NCBI GenBank assembly: GCA_011800155.1
Contig: CM022378.1
Coordinates: forward strand, 1-64,000
Source of the DNA: Flammulina velutipes
Taxonomy: Eukaryota > Basidiomycota > Agaricomycetes > Agaricales > Physalacriaceae
DNA: 64,000 nucleotides
Reading direction: 5' to 3'
This document shows, in pieces, positions 1 to 9,740 of this stretch. A program made the position numbers and the translations under genes. The notes under the pieces are model-generated. The model saw only the letters and a program-made list of their open reading frames with translations, had not been told where the DNA came from and did no database searches. The first letter of the stretch is position 1; each line of letters begins with the position of its first letter.

Positions 1-70
1 CCTACCCTAACCCTAACCCCCCTAACCCTAACCCCCTAACCCTAACCCCCCTAACCCTAACCCTAACCCA
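1..70. repeat. Telomere repeat tract (chromosome end)
   Basis: C-rich CCCTAA repeats (TTAGGG on the other strand) run from the first base to about position 70. The number of C residues per unit varies (CCCTAA, CCCCTAA, CCCCCTAA, CCCCCCTAA), as in imprecise telomerase templating. The C-rich strand reading 5'->3' inward marks this as the left end of a chromosome. The transition into the retroelement remnant is abrupt. Confidence 0.97.
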
Positions 71-666
71 TCAAAGCGTTAGCAGCTTTGTATGTCAAGC
101 GCGGTTATCCGTATGAAATGGTATCGAAATGGACTAAGGAAAATTTTGCCACACGCTGGCAGAGACGACTTGACGACACAGTTAAGTCGGACGCGAGCGA
201 CGTGTTGGTCCTTAAATCCGAGTATAATACCGCTTGGAATTACTTCTCCGCTAAGGAATTGGGTGACACCGTCCTTGGATATTGGCGCGACTATATCGTG
301 CGCGCCGAACTCGGTCAATTTGATCGAGCTCATCCGGTCCTGTCTGCAGACGACGAGGGACTATCGGCGACTCACGGTGATCTTCGGACACTTGTGCAGA
401 CGTCTAACGGTCCTTCTCTGATGCCAGACATCCGGAAAATAAATATCCTTAATCGTCGAATGATTGTGAGTCGCAAACGCACTCGCAATCTATTCGATCT
501 TACTAGTCTTTGGAAAAAGACGGTTGTCACCACTCTCGAACACGACATTGTCAACGAGAGTTCACAACTCAACGACGACGAGATAGATCTTGTTGGCGTA
601 AATGAAGCCGGTTTGGAGCCGGGGGATTTGGAGTATGTGTACTACCGTAACGTGTTTCCGATCTAA
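70..666 (+). pseudogene. Reverse transcriptase C-terminal fragment of a Penelope-like element
   Basis: The frame is open from the telomere junction (position 70) to the TAA ending at 666, with no ATG at its beginning, so it is a 5'-truncated coding region and not a gene with its own start. The first residues contain a YVKRGYP block, resembling the region after the catalytic domain in Penelope-like reverse transcriptases, where a GYP motif precedes the thumb. Further on are an aromatic W-containing block (YWRDY) and a basic segment (SRKRTRNLFDLTSLWK) similar to the R-N-L-x-D-L segment at the C-terminal end of these enzymes. Catalytic YxDD and palm motifs are absent, having been lost with the 5' end. 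The fragment cannot be functional. An uncharacterised fungal protein is the alternative reading. Confidence 0.6.
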
Positions 667-761
667 GAGAGTTAAGCCGTATGACCGGCGATAGTTTACA
701 ATCGAACTTATTTAAGGTGACCTGTTGGCGTTTCGTTACAGGCTCTTTACCAGTCATGACA

Positions 762-786
762 CCTCGTTGCTGTTTCGGCAGCGAGG
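762..786. other. Stem-loop in the retroelement 3' region
   Basis: CCTCGTTGC pairs with GCAGCGAGG (9 bp with one U-G) around a 7-base loop. It lies between the two imperfect direct repeats, 96 bases downstream of the stop codon. It may be a 3' recognition structure for reverse transcription, but this is inference. No hammerhead ribozyme core was seen nearby. Confidence 0.35.
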
Positions 787-984
787 TCTAGCTGGACTTA
801 TCTAAGGCGGCTCACTGGCGTCTTGTGCGCTACGAGTCTTGTCGGTGATTTAAAACTCTGTCGTTCGCGATGGATCTCTCTTTAATATAGAACAATTCCT
901 GAACCTTGCCAAGACGGTAAGTACTTCGGTTATTAGTACGTCTCAGACATACTAATCGTGGCTTTTGAGGACTTTCCTAATCCC

Positions 985-1100
985 CATTCCTAACCCCTAA
1001 CCGTAAGTGCGCTTGTTAGTCCAAGTGATTTCTAATAGACTGACGACATACTGGTAGCTAACCGCTAACCTAACCCTAGAACCTTTCCCGGCTAACCCCG
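985..1100. repeat. Degenerate interstitial telomere repeats
   Basis: Clusters of CCTAACCC, CTAACCG and CTAACCCTAG variants occur at about 987-1003, 1056-1079 and 1090-1096. They lie just inside the retroelement, where the old chromosome-end repeats should be if the element attached to a former telomere. Confidence 0.6.
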
Positions 1101-1510
1101 AAGGTACGAAGTGTGGCACTCACTTTTCTCTAGGGTTCTCATCACGTGATCCGTGGCTGTGGCGCTTCGTCCTGTCATGTGAGGTCATGTGATCGTGTCA
1201 GGTGCGTCTCAGTCAGCGCCGAGTCTAACATGATTCAGCAGATATCACAAGGCCTTGCGCCACACGGTATCCGTCCAATAGCGTAAGTTTCTCTCGCTAA
1301 CCATTAGAAATCACCGTCTCGGCGCCAGTCATCGCCAAGTCATCGATGACTGAGCGTTCACAAATCGTCGATCGCTAAGCAGGATCTGAAGAGCTTAAAT
1401 GCGAAAGGTCCCAGGTACGTGGTTCCCCCACTACCGCCTTATCCTGCTGCGTCGCTCTTCAATAGAGTCATCTACAGTTTCCGCCACCCTCTCGTGCGTT
1501 GGATACTCAT
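1101..1510. other. No gene seen between two interstitial telomere tracts
   Basis: No convincing coding frame. It holds two CACGTGATC/CATGTGATC-type motifs near 1144 and 1185, and one copy each of TGTGGCGCT (1159) and TGCGCCACA (1256). It may be a further layer of old terminal additions. Confidence 0.4.
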
Positions 1511-1541
1511 CTCCCTAACCCTAACCCCCCCCCCTAACCCA
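1511..1541. repeat. Interstitial telomere tract
   Basis: Two near-perfect CCCTAA-type units plus a ten-C run followed by CTAACCC, in the same orientation as the terminal telomere. It marks a probable former chromosome end now buried about 1.5 kb inside. Confidence 0.8.
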
Positions 1542-1729
1542 ACTTGGCATTCTTTTCATCCCTAACAACACATATAGATCTGGCGATGCTGGGTTCTGTG
1601 CGGTCAACGATGGCTCGTCATTAGTATTCCTGCCTTGTCGCTCATTCTTAGTATCAGTGAGATCCTTCATTCTTTGCATACATGTATACTCATTGATTTC
1701 GCATCCTAGTCGCATTTTGCTACTATTGC

Positions 1730-2146
1730 TCAGACATCACGGAAGGCCCCAATTGGAAATTCATCTTCTATGCAACGACTGTCGTCATCAACGTATCCTG
1801 CCTCATCATTATCGTCTATCGGATCGTTAGCGTCGCTGGGTTCGTCAAGTCTTTCAAAACGTACCACGGGCTTCTTGAGATCCTCATCGAATCGTCTGTC
1901 CTGTACACGGCGACTTACATCGTCCTCATTGGAATGGAGGCGTACAGCACTTATGGCACCGAAGGGCTGGATGAGCGGTATCGTTATGCTCGGGCGTTGG
2001 CTGATATTTTCACGGTGTGTTCTATTCTGTTTCCTTTTTCTGTCCAATTGAACTGAATTCGTCTCGATGTAGGGTGTCGCGCCAACACTTGTGATCGCTC
2101 GCGTTGCTGCTGGGCATGCACGACCTAATGATTCATGGACGCGCAC
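1730..2146 (-). CDS. Hypothetical acidic ORF, possibly a gene fragment
   Basis: A 138-codon frame on the minus strand. The C-terminal half is rich in acidic residues (DDNDEAGY, DDDSRCIEDE), and its middle holds a possibly conserved block (VVRFERLDE). No domain is recognised. It lies in decayed subtelomeric DNA between an interstitial telomere tract and non-coding sequence, so it may be only the surviving piece of a larger gene. Start choice is the first ATG and is uncertain. Confidence 0.25.
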   Translation of the reverse strand: MRVHESLGRACPAATRAITSVGATPYIETNSVQLDRKRKQNRTHRENISQRPSITIPLIQPFGAISAVRLHSNEDDVSRRVQDRRFDEDLKKPVVRFERLDEPSDANDPIDDNDEAGYVDDDSRCIEDEFPIGAFRDV

Positions 2147-3499
2147 ATCTCTGCCTCATATCAGGACAGGCATGCAATCTACCGCAGAGAGTATGCGCTT
2201 CGCGCAGCCTGTCACGACGACCGGTACCGGTTTTGATCTCGAAGGGAGTAGCAGGCCAAGGAACGTCTCCGATGCTTAGGTCGGCCTAGAAGGATATTAT
2301 TTATATCCTGTCATTGGCGTACGCAACATGTAGGACTGTTATGCGGACTCAGAATAGTCGAATATATATCAGGGCTGGACGATGCTAGGCAAATTGAAGA
2401 GGAAACGTCGTAGTCACATTCTCCGGAGGCCAATGTGCGTTCCCGAGACTTTGTATTTGAACGTTATCTGACCCCGTAGATGTGCACCGTCGTTTTTTCC
2501 ACTTCAACGTGAATAAGTCAAAGGATCGTTACCCGATGCATGCGACGATGAAACTGAGCACTTGCTGGATTGAGTACTTCTTAGAACCCCCATCGGGAAG
2601 GAAGATATCTGTATTCTGCAGGTGAACGATGAAATGGTACGCACTCGACTCCGCCTTCCTCATCACCGTAATCGTCTATCACTTCCATCGTGGTCTAATT
2701 CCGCCCTCAAGTCCAAACAGACCGGGAGCGGATCATCAGGTCTAAATGAAGTTAGTCCTGGCCCGAGAAAGTCGCACGACACAAACATACAGAGTGTTCC
2801 TATTGCAAAAAAAGGCGATGCGGCGAGGAAGGGAAACAGTAAGAGATCTGTCCCTCCGATAACATGGACGCGTGTCTCCCAAGCGATGAGGAACTAGTTC
2901 GAGCGAGCATATCATTGTCCCCTAGCGGGATGCAGATCTCAGGACCCAGAAGACAAAAGACAAAAGACCAACGTATATCAAGGCGGATTTACCCACTGGA
3001 ACTGTTTTTCGTTCGTGAGCATTTCCAGAGGCCGCCGCGTTGTGACATTTGTTCTTTGAGGTGTGGCGCACGTAGATCCAAGTGTGGCGTAGCGAGAGGT
3101 AGCCGAGTCGACATTGGTCATGGCGGTAGTGCCAGATCATAGTAATAGCGCATTCGTACTTGGTATAAATGAAAGATGGGTGTAGCATTGGCTCGACGTA
3201 AGCGGAATGTACTGCACGCGCTCAGTGTGGTGTAATTGCTAAGAGGATATCCTTAAGAAGCGGTGAGTGGTGTCAAGTGTAGGCACATATAGCTGTTTGC
3301 GTATATCCTGACATTTAGTCTAACCTCCGTCGCGTCGCACAGCACGAATGATTCCGTCAAGTACGTGGGCATCCTCGCAGAAGCACCAAAGCGGTGAGAG
3401 GAGGTGCAGCCGTAGAATGTGAAAGGCTTTTTAAACGTCGTCCTTTGCGATTCTGGTAGTCCTCAATGAAGAAAGCGTGCATGAGGGAGTAAGGAAGGC
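2147..3499. other. Gene-poor subtelomeric DNA
   Basis: No supported gene. One open plus-strand frame at 2622-2897 has a basic, serine-rich composition but no recognisable domain or intron signals. TGTGGCGCA occurs at 3062 and a TGTGGCGTA variant at 3083. Confidence 0.4.
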
Positions 3500-4740
3500 A
3501 TCGTCCGGATGCCCGGATCAATGTACCGCATTTCTGCCTCTTACCGCCACCAGGCAAACTGGCAACTGTCACCGTACGGCATGCCGCCACCAGGAGGCGT
3601 TGACGCGAGGCTCTATCATTAGGATGCTGCAGGAAACGACGCATGATGCTCGATAGGCAGCTGTGTTTGGTGCGTCGTTGAACAGTTGTCGTCTATCGTC
3701 TTTGCTGACCGAAATCCGAACAGATAGCGATCCAACGCTCATGGCGTCCAAGTACTCCTACGGTACGTTGCCTTTTGCTAGTCCCCTTCCTCTCCTTCTG
3801 GCTATGATCTCCATTGTGCCCAGAGACCCTCCCATACAAAGGAAACCCGTCGACGCGACAGGATCCTGCATGTGCGCGCTGCCCAGCGTCTGAAGACGAT
3901 CATCGTGAGCGCCGTCCGTATCCAATGGACTGAAAAATGCTGGGATACGCTCGCAGGACATTAAGCAGCCAGCTCTGGTGCGCCGGTCTATCATTATCAT
4001 ACGCAGGCCTCGCTAACATCAATCTGAGCAGACGCCGACGCATACACCCTACAGGAACCTTGACAGTCCCAACGTTCTTCCGTATCCGAATTGTCGACCA
4101 TCGGGTAACGCGAGACGTGCTACGTCCATCCTACTATCCGAAAGCTCACCGTTCGCCACTTTTTCCTAAGCCTCGACGGATGGATATGCGTGGGGAAGAG
4201 CGAGTCCAGTGCGTCGTGCATCTCTTTTGTACGACGTCTGCCGTATCTTGCAGCTTTGATTGTTGGAGACACTGCCACGTCACCTTACGCTTTTTGCGTC
4301 CTTGAAGGTGCGACCATCGATGTCCATTTACTTTCCCTGACGTTCGACGCAGTGCAGGTACCCATTATGACAAGTCATACTCCCCGTTGGCCTTTCCGTC
4401 GGTCAGGCTCTCCACACTCTTCTCTTCCTCGCTGTTCGGAGCCCAGTGTCATAGCTGGGGAGGTTCGATCCCTCCGAGGGAGCATATTCATTCCAGCGCG
4501 TTTGTCAGCCAACGGATCACGATGGACTTATTGGGGTGTCGATGTCTGGCTCCGAATCTTGGCTTCTCGCAGTAGCACGAAAGACGGTATCGCAAGAAGC
4601 GCCTTCCATCTTATCGATGCCTTGCACGACAATTCCTACGGGCGCCCAAACGCTGCAGAGGCCATCCCCAGATGATTTCAATCTTCTATACCTTCTGCGC
4701 CGATACCAACTTTTCCGCAGAGCTCCTCGCATGAATGCGG
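3500..4740. repeat. Subtelomeric duplication, copy A
   Basis: This segment and 8690-9740 share an ordered series of similar blocks. Examples are the CCGGATCAAT...CTCTTACC blocks at about 3513 and 8700, the CTTTGCTGAC(C/T)GAAAT blocks at about 3700 and 8851, the GACGCATAC blocks at about 4035 and 8880, and the near-identical block at about 4424-4490 versus 9460-9526. Flanking parts are strongly diverged, so the duplication is old. No intact gene is common to both copies. Confidence 0.6.
4424..4482 (+). ncRNA. tRNA-like element (D-arm-less), copy A
   Basis: A 7-bp acceptor-like stem (4424-4430 with 4476-4482, one U-G pair) encloses a CCCAG/CTGGG hairpin. A canonical T-arm follows: stem GGAGG/CCTCC with loop TTCGATC. 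The GGTTCGATCC stretch also matches the Pol III B-box. At about 59 bases it is too short for a normal tRNA, with no D-arm. The sister copy at 9460-9519 differs in the acceptor stem but keeps pairing on both sides. It may be a tRNA-derived transcript or a tRNA pseudogene kept by selection. Confidence 0.4.
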
Positions 4741-5211
4741 AACTCGACGTAAGAATTGTCTGGTTCAGTCATACCGTGTCTCGGGATTCCGCTGTCCTCG
4801 AAACTGTATCCGCACGAAGTTTCCTATGCTGCAATTACGCGGCACTAACAGTGGTGAGCATCGATGTTTTGATCAATAAATAGACACTGCTAACACGTCG
4901 CATAGTCAAGACCTCTCCGTAGTTCCAGAGCTTCGGTATGCACTAGCAGGAACAACAACAGACGATATATGGACGACGATCGTCAGTCAGATGCCCGTAT
5001 GGAGGAAGAGAGCAGTCGCAAGGCCGAGGGAAGAGGTCCGTTTCATCGTTCCTCCTCCCCACATATACTAACCTCGAACATAGAGAACGACGTGTTTGAA
5101 CCTCTTCGCGGTGCAAAGCAACAAACAAAGGATCCCCTTGGAACTGTGTCAGGCATACACGTCACATCGTTTTCTCTTCCACGTTGGTTCTCGCTCCCTG
5201 TTGCAGCTGAT
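4700..5211 (+). CDS. Possible spliced coding remnant, function unknown
   Basis: Two intron-like segments, 4854-4905 (GTGAGC, branch GCTAAC, CATAG) and 5036-5083 (branch TACTAAC, CATAG), border a coding-like frame containing QDLSVVPELRYALAG and PVWRKRAVARPREE. After the second intron the frame continues with NLFAVQSNKQRIPLELCQ and ends near 5211. Upstream reading across the first intron does not stay in one frame, so the gene is broken or the model is wrong. No domain recognised. Confidence 0.22.
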
Positions 5212-5761
5212 CTATCAACAATGATTCCGTTCCCTAGCGCTTATCATTACCAGCATTCCTTCAACCTCATCGACGATATCGATTGACTTGGCGTTGCTCA
5301 AAGCGAACCTTTCTACTACGGCGCTGCAGTTGTCAACTTGCCGGGATCATCGCAGCAAAGAACGATTCCTATGGCGCACGTATCACACTTAAAGGTAGCT
5401 ATATCGTCTGTTGGCATAATATCAGAGCCACTATGCCGCCCCAGACGCGGATGTCTTACTAGATATACATGGCAGCGCGTACTGACCGCTATCAAGTCTT
5501 TCACCTAGAACACATACACTGGTGAACCACTCATTCACACAATGTACCTTCCCCTATCGAATCAATTCTTTTCGTGATATTCACCAAAGTCCTCTTTCAT
5601 CGCGCCACATGGCTTGGGTGCCATCGGAGCTTCTGGTATTCACAGGGGAGTGATCTCCTTACCGAATTGACGAACACAAAGAAATAACACAACCTTCGTC
5701 TTTGCAGCATCACTCCCTTTCGACCTTTGTGCGCGTATATGTGGTGCGATGCACGGTGTCG
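5212..5761. other. No gene seen
   Basis: No supported coding region on either strand. The RTGTGGCGCR motif occurs on the minus strand at 5601, about 200 bases upstream of the next predicted gene. Confidence 0.4.
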
Positions 5762-5769
5762 TATATAAA
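5762..5769 (+). promoter_or_regulatory. TATA box
   Basis: TATATAAA, 33 bases before the predicted split start codon at 5802. This spacing leaves a very short 5' leader. Confidence 0.5.
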
Positions 5770-5801
5770 CCAGCGGGAGGCCTTTCCATTCTGATCGAAA
5801 C

Positions 5802-6379
5802 ATGTAAGGTTCTATTTCTCACCTTGTTATAGGTGGCTCACTGCCCTCGTAATAGGATTCTTCAACACAATAGTACGGACGACTCGAGCATGTTGATGCT
5901 AGACATAGATCTAACTGGTCTTATCTCGTTTGACACGGACATTCGTTTAAATTCCCAGTAGCTGAAACTCATTGTATACAAACCGCTGGGACGAGAATCC
6001 ATACCAGCCCCGCACAGCAGATACTTATCGACGCAGTACAGTTAGACTATGAGCGCAAAGTCCTCCGTGCGAAGAAAACTGATGAGCTATATGAGACGTA
6101 CGTCTTCCATCACTTGATACTATCCTTTCGCTGACTCAATATTTTTGTACCGCATATACAGACAGTCCTGTCGCCATAACACAAAGCAATCAACGAAAAG
6201 ATGAACTTGAAGAAACCAAAACACCCTATACGAAACCAGCTGGGAGTTATGGCGTCGCCCGGCTACCAGCCTCCCGATACGCTGTCACCCTCCAAAAAGA
6301 CCACGATCCAACGTATGACCGACTCGGCGCCTGTCACAATTTTGGTGACGCCACAGCCAGTTTCGTGGCGACCGTTTGA
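5802..6379 (+). CDS. Predicted small gene with start codon split by an intron
   Basis: The model joins 5802-5803, 5856-5917, 5959-6097 and 6166-6379, giving 138 codons plus stop with all phases consistent. The first exon ends in AT, intron 5804-5855 begins GTAAGG and ends AATAG, and the next exon supplies G to complete ATG. Intron 6098-6165 (GTACGT, branch CTGACTC, end ACAG) is well formed. Intron 5918-5958 has a weak GTCTTA donor and is the least certain joint. The protein has a charged middle (LDYERKVLRAKKTDELYE) and no recognised domain. The same split-start arrangement with a TATA box recurs at 7284. Function unknown. Confidence 0.38.
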
Positions 6380-7224
6380 CTAAACTACTTCCAGCGCGTG
6401 GCGGCGCTGTGCATCCGACTTCAGCGACTACATATATGGAATGTATAAATTTGATCCATCAATCGCGTCCCGATACGGCAAAGTAGAACGATCAGCCGAT
6501 CGCCCGCGTCTTTCCATTCATCTTGCTAGCGTCTCCCTGTGAGTGTGAACGGTCTACATACTGATTGCGTAGAACCATATGCACACTAGCTCTCGAGTGC
6601 CACATGGATCTAAACAAAGAACTGTGGACTTCGACCGTCGTCGAGGTAACTAAGCCGCGTAGTGGGATCGAAGAAGTGGAACACTGCGTGATCATGGCAT
6701 GTGCGTGCTCGTCTTCTCGAGTGCGTTAACCACGAGCCAGGTCAAAGATCTTGAGGACACATTAGCGACGCGTGATTTCGGATGGGAAGAGATACAATCT
6801 TGCAAGTGAATTCACCGTTGTAACGAGTAGGATACGAAGTATGAATTAGCTGGTTCTCTCCGGGGAAAAAAATCGTACCGCATTGTACGCGTAGTTTTGT
6901 ATTGAAATTGTGTGACGGTTCGCTGTTCGTCTTCCGGCGGTTCATTGAGTACGACAGACGGCTTGTTGGAGTACGATAAATTGTTGGTTCTACACAATTT
7001 ACTTACTTTTCACGCAGGAACTCAATTGCACCGCAGGTATGGTCAAGCTGGGCATGCATTGACGTTAATAGTCATATATAATGATCGAATTGTGATATCA
7101 AAGTGAACGCTTTGTGCTCGATCATCAACATAGACCTTTACTATAACCTTTGTAGCAATCCTACTGGTCTTCGAGAACAAAGTATTGTACGCCCTTATTG
7201 TGAGCACAGCCACACTCACGGACA
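6380..7224. other. No gene seen
   Basis: AT-richer DNA with no supported coding frame on either strand. Confidence 0.4.
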
Positions 7225-7232
7225 TATATAAG
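7225..7232 (+). promoter_or_regulatory. TATA box
   Basis: TATATAAG, 52 bases before the predicted split start codon at 7284. Confidence 0.5.
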
Positions 7233-7283
7233 GTGCGTTGAAGGCCTGGTAGTTCTCTATCCACCACGAACTTTATTGAAAAC

Positions 7284-7857
7284 ATGTGCGTAGCTCAATT
7301 TCAGTTCCTCGAGGTGTATTAGCGCTGACCCATTTAACAGGTCCGGACGTACTGATACCAACTCCACTGGCAAGGCGAAGAGCGCAAGCGTTCCAAACAC
7401 GATTCCCGCGAAGCTTCAGACGCACTACAAGCCGGTAGACCCCAAACACGACGTCCCAAAGCAACAAATGCGCACCAAAGAAGATCTCATCAAACAAGGA
7501 ATCCCGATGACCGGACCTCGTGCCAGAGGATACCAAGTCGTTCTAAAGGATCCGCCCCAGATGCGATTGGCGCCGGCAAACTTCACCCAGTGCAGGCCAA
7601 GCGCGATCCCCTCTCGACCGCCTAACTACGTGCCAGACCCGATGGACGCGATCATACGCGATGCGTTGTCTATCCGGGCTCCGACTAAGTCCCTTCCTAC
7701 GGACGAATGCCCACAGATTCAGGACCCGACTTCAATGGGGAACTACGGGCGATACACGGGTCACCATGATGTATATCGTGGACAACACACTGGCAGCCAC
7801 GACGCAAAGAACGCAGGGAGCTCCAAGTCAACCGCGCCCCAGAAGAACAAGCATTGA
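7284..7857 (+). CDS. Predicted 172-residue protein with start codon split by an intron
   Basis: Exon 1 contributes only AT (7284-7285). Intron 7286-7340 (55 bases) has a GTGCGT donor, a GCTGAC branch-like site and an ACAG acceptor. Exon 2 (7341-7857) begins with G, restoring ATG and continuing open for 172 codons to TGA. GTGCGT is the donor used by many introns in this window. No in-frame ATG exists between the acceptor and residue 42, so the split start is the simplest way to use the whole exon. The protein is proline- and charge-rich with a glycine/histidine-rich tail and has no recognised domain. Translation from the internal ATG at 7468 is the alternative. Confidence 0.45.
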
Positions 7858-8689
7858 TTTCTTTATCGTCGCCAGTGATACGCGGGACGTTAAATGACCG
7901 CTACATGAGAATGATATGAGATCGACAATCCAGATGTATATACACGAACGATTCACTTACGAACCAAATGATCACTTGACTTGCGCCATGACAATGTCGT
8001 GGTCTATCCAAACGGTTACCATCCGCGGTATCTTCGATAACAGTTGCTCCGATCCATACTCAAGCCGTAAGGAGTGTGGCGCGACAATGCCAAAAAGTCG
8101 GAACGTCGCCTAGAATTGGTTGATGGTCACGGGACATCGCTTTATGAGACAAATGTACAAAGGGTCAACAACACCCATGAAATAGACACGCTATGCGAAA
8201 ATGGGCAATCACCAATGCAAGCAGGAGGACGAGTATGAAGAGCCAAAGTCCCTCGATGTCGATTGCATGAGCCCAAGCCTGGCGTACTGGGAACTGCTGG
8301 GAGCATCCGAGTAGTTATCTGGTCCTCAAAGAAGCCCATTAATATATTCGCAGAGAGAGGACAGTATCGAAACGTTAACATGACAGGAGCGGGGGTTGCT
8401 GGGCGTTCCCCGTGTGTGGCGCAGCCTCAAAACATCTGTAAACAGCGGTAATAACTTGAGCACCAGGTGATCTCAAGATATTGGGTCTACGGCTTCATTC
8501 GCGTCGAAGACGGACGGACTACGGAAGCGCCAGCAACTCACAGCAGCATCAAAATGGTTGTACAAGGCCTTGAATGTCTAGGACACTTCTCGCTGGCAAA
8601 CAAAGTCGTATAATCCTGCGGATCTGAGCCAAGTGGAGGCGACGGCGAGCTTGACGATAATCGTAGCTGGGATGAAAGTAGGAACTTCC
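7858..8689. other. No gene seen
   Basis: Only short frames. RTGTGGCGCR motifs lie at 8075 and 8415 on the plus strand. Confidence 0.4.
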
Positions 8690-9024
8690 GTCCGGGTCCC
8701 CGGATCAATTCACACTTGGCCTCTTACCACCACGCCCATACAGCTGCATGCTGGGGGACGTCAACCGGAGTCGATATCGCTGATACGACGCCTGATGCTC
8801 GTTCGGCTGCCCGTTCTGGTGCGTCCTAGTATCATTTTCCAACCCAAGGCTTTGCTGACTGAAATTCGAGTAGACGACGACGCATACGCCCAACGTCCTG
8901 TTCTTATGACGCAGTACGCACATCTCCTCCTTAAGTTTCTGGTCGAGGACGTCGATTTTCTTACAGAAACTTCGCGATTCGCTACGCCTCTCATCCTCCT
9001 ACGCTCCTTTCTCTCCCGAAGATG

Positions 9025-9372
9025 TCATGAGGCGCCTGTCTGGCCCAGCAACGCCATCTCCCGGGAAGTCCTCCGTCCGCGTTGTAGCAAAAGGAACGTC
9101 CACGCCATTCCTGCGAACAAGAAACCTAGCATTGCCAGTCCCAGCAATGCCCAGACCTTCCTTGTCTGAATCATAGTGTCGTCATCGAGCAGGTACACTA
9201 CTAGGCGACGCGATGGATCTTGCGTAACAACTCGCCGTTCGTTACTTCGCCTGGAAGACCGAGGCGATGAAACAGGAGCAATGTGGATTTCTTTCGTATG
9301 AGAGATATATATACCTTGCAGCTTCGATTGGCCGCTTCGCCCAACTCTTTTCGTCCGACTCAACGTGCGCAT
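9025..9372 (-). CDS. Possible single-pass membrane protein fragment
   Basis: The minus-strand frame contains one strongly hydrophobic helix (VWALLGLAMLGFLFAGMAWT) followed by a basic segment (LLQRGRRTSRE) and a short tail, a plausible single-pass topology. It lies inside duplication copy B and has no counterpart in copy A. The upstream part is low in coding quality, so the real start or upstream exons are unknown. Confidence 0.28.
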   Translation of the reverse strand: MRTLSRTKRVGRSGQSKLQGIYISHTKEIHIAPVSSPRSSRRSNERRVVTQDPSRRLVVYLLDDDTMIQTRKVWALLGLAMLGFLFAGMAWTFLLLQRGRRTSREMALLGQTGAS

Positions 9373-9459
9373 ATCACCATTTGCTCTTTTCCTGTTGTGT
9401 TTGACAGAATGCAGGTATCAGTCATGGCATTTGCCTCCCACATGCACTTCTCACTTTTT

Positions 9460-9519
9460 TCCCCTCGCTGTTCGGAGCCCAGTGTCACAACTGGGGAGGT
9501 TCGATCCCTCCGAGGGGGC
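9460..9519 (+). ncRNA. tRNA-like element (D-arm-less), copy B
   Basis: Same layout as the element at 4424-4482. The 7-bp acceptor-like stem is 9460-9466 with 9513-9519, and the T-arm is GGAGG/CCTCC around TTCGATC. Differences from copy A fall mainly in the acceptor stem, where both sides remain paired, and in the hairpin loop. Confidence 0.4.
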
Positions 9520-9740
9520 ATATTCATTACTGTCGCGTGTTCGTCACCGACGGTTCGCCTTCGTTAAGGCTTTGGTGACGTGTCGCGCCCCAACACCTGC
9601 AGAGATTAAGTATCCCCTGATACTTTCATTACACTATGCATCCTGTCCTGCATCGACTTTTCTCCAGAGCTTCCGTCACGAACGTGGAACTGGAGATGAA
9701 AAATGCACCAGCCAATCCGGCCCATCTATGTTGCGCTGAC

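Larger units (their letters stand above)
70..985 (+). mobile_element. 5'-truncated telomere-attached Penelope-like retroelement (Coprina/Athena-type)
   Basis: The telomere repeat joins directly to an open reading frame encoding a C-terminal reverse-transcriptase fragment, followed by about 320 bases of possible 3' region and then degenerate telomere repeats. The sense strand runs from telomere toward centromere. That is the orientation expected when an RNA is copied from its 3' end onto a chromosome-end 3' overhang, leaving the 5' end truncated and re-capped by telomerase. Endonuclease-lacking Penelope-like elements of this kind (Athena in rotifers, Coprina in basidiomycetes) are known at telomeres. 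The 3' part holds a 9-bp hairpin (762-786) and an imperfect direct repeat of about 55 bases (704-759 and 794-850). Assignment rests on remembered family motifs, not a search. Confidence 0.6.
8690..9740. repeat. Subtelomeric duplication, copy B
   Basis: Colinear with 3500-4740. The tRNA-like block (9460-9526) is nearly identical to copy A, while the rest is much diverged. Confidence 0.6.

Noticed and set aside
667..1000. Hammerhead ribozyme expected in some Penelope-like elements
   Set aside because: The CTGATGA and GAAA core elements in the required order were not found.
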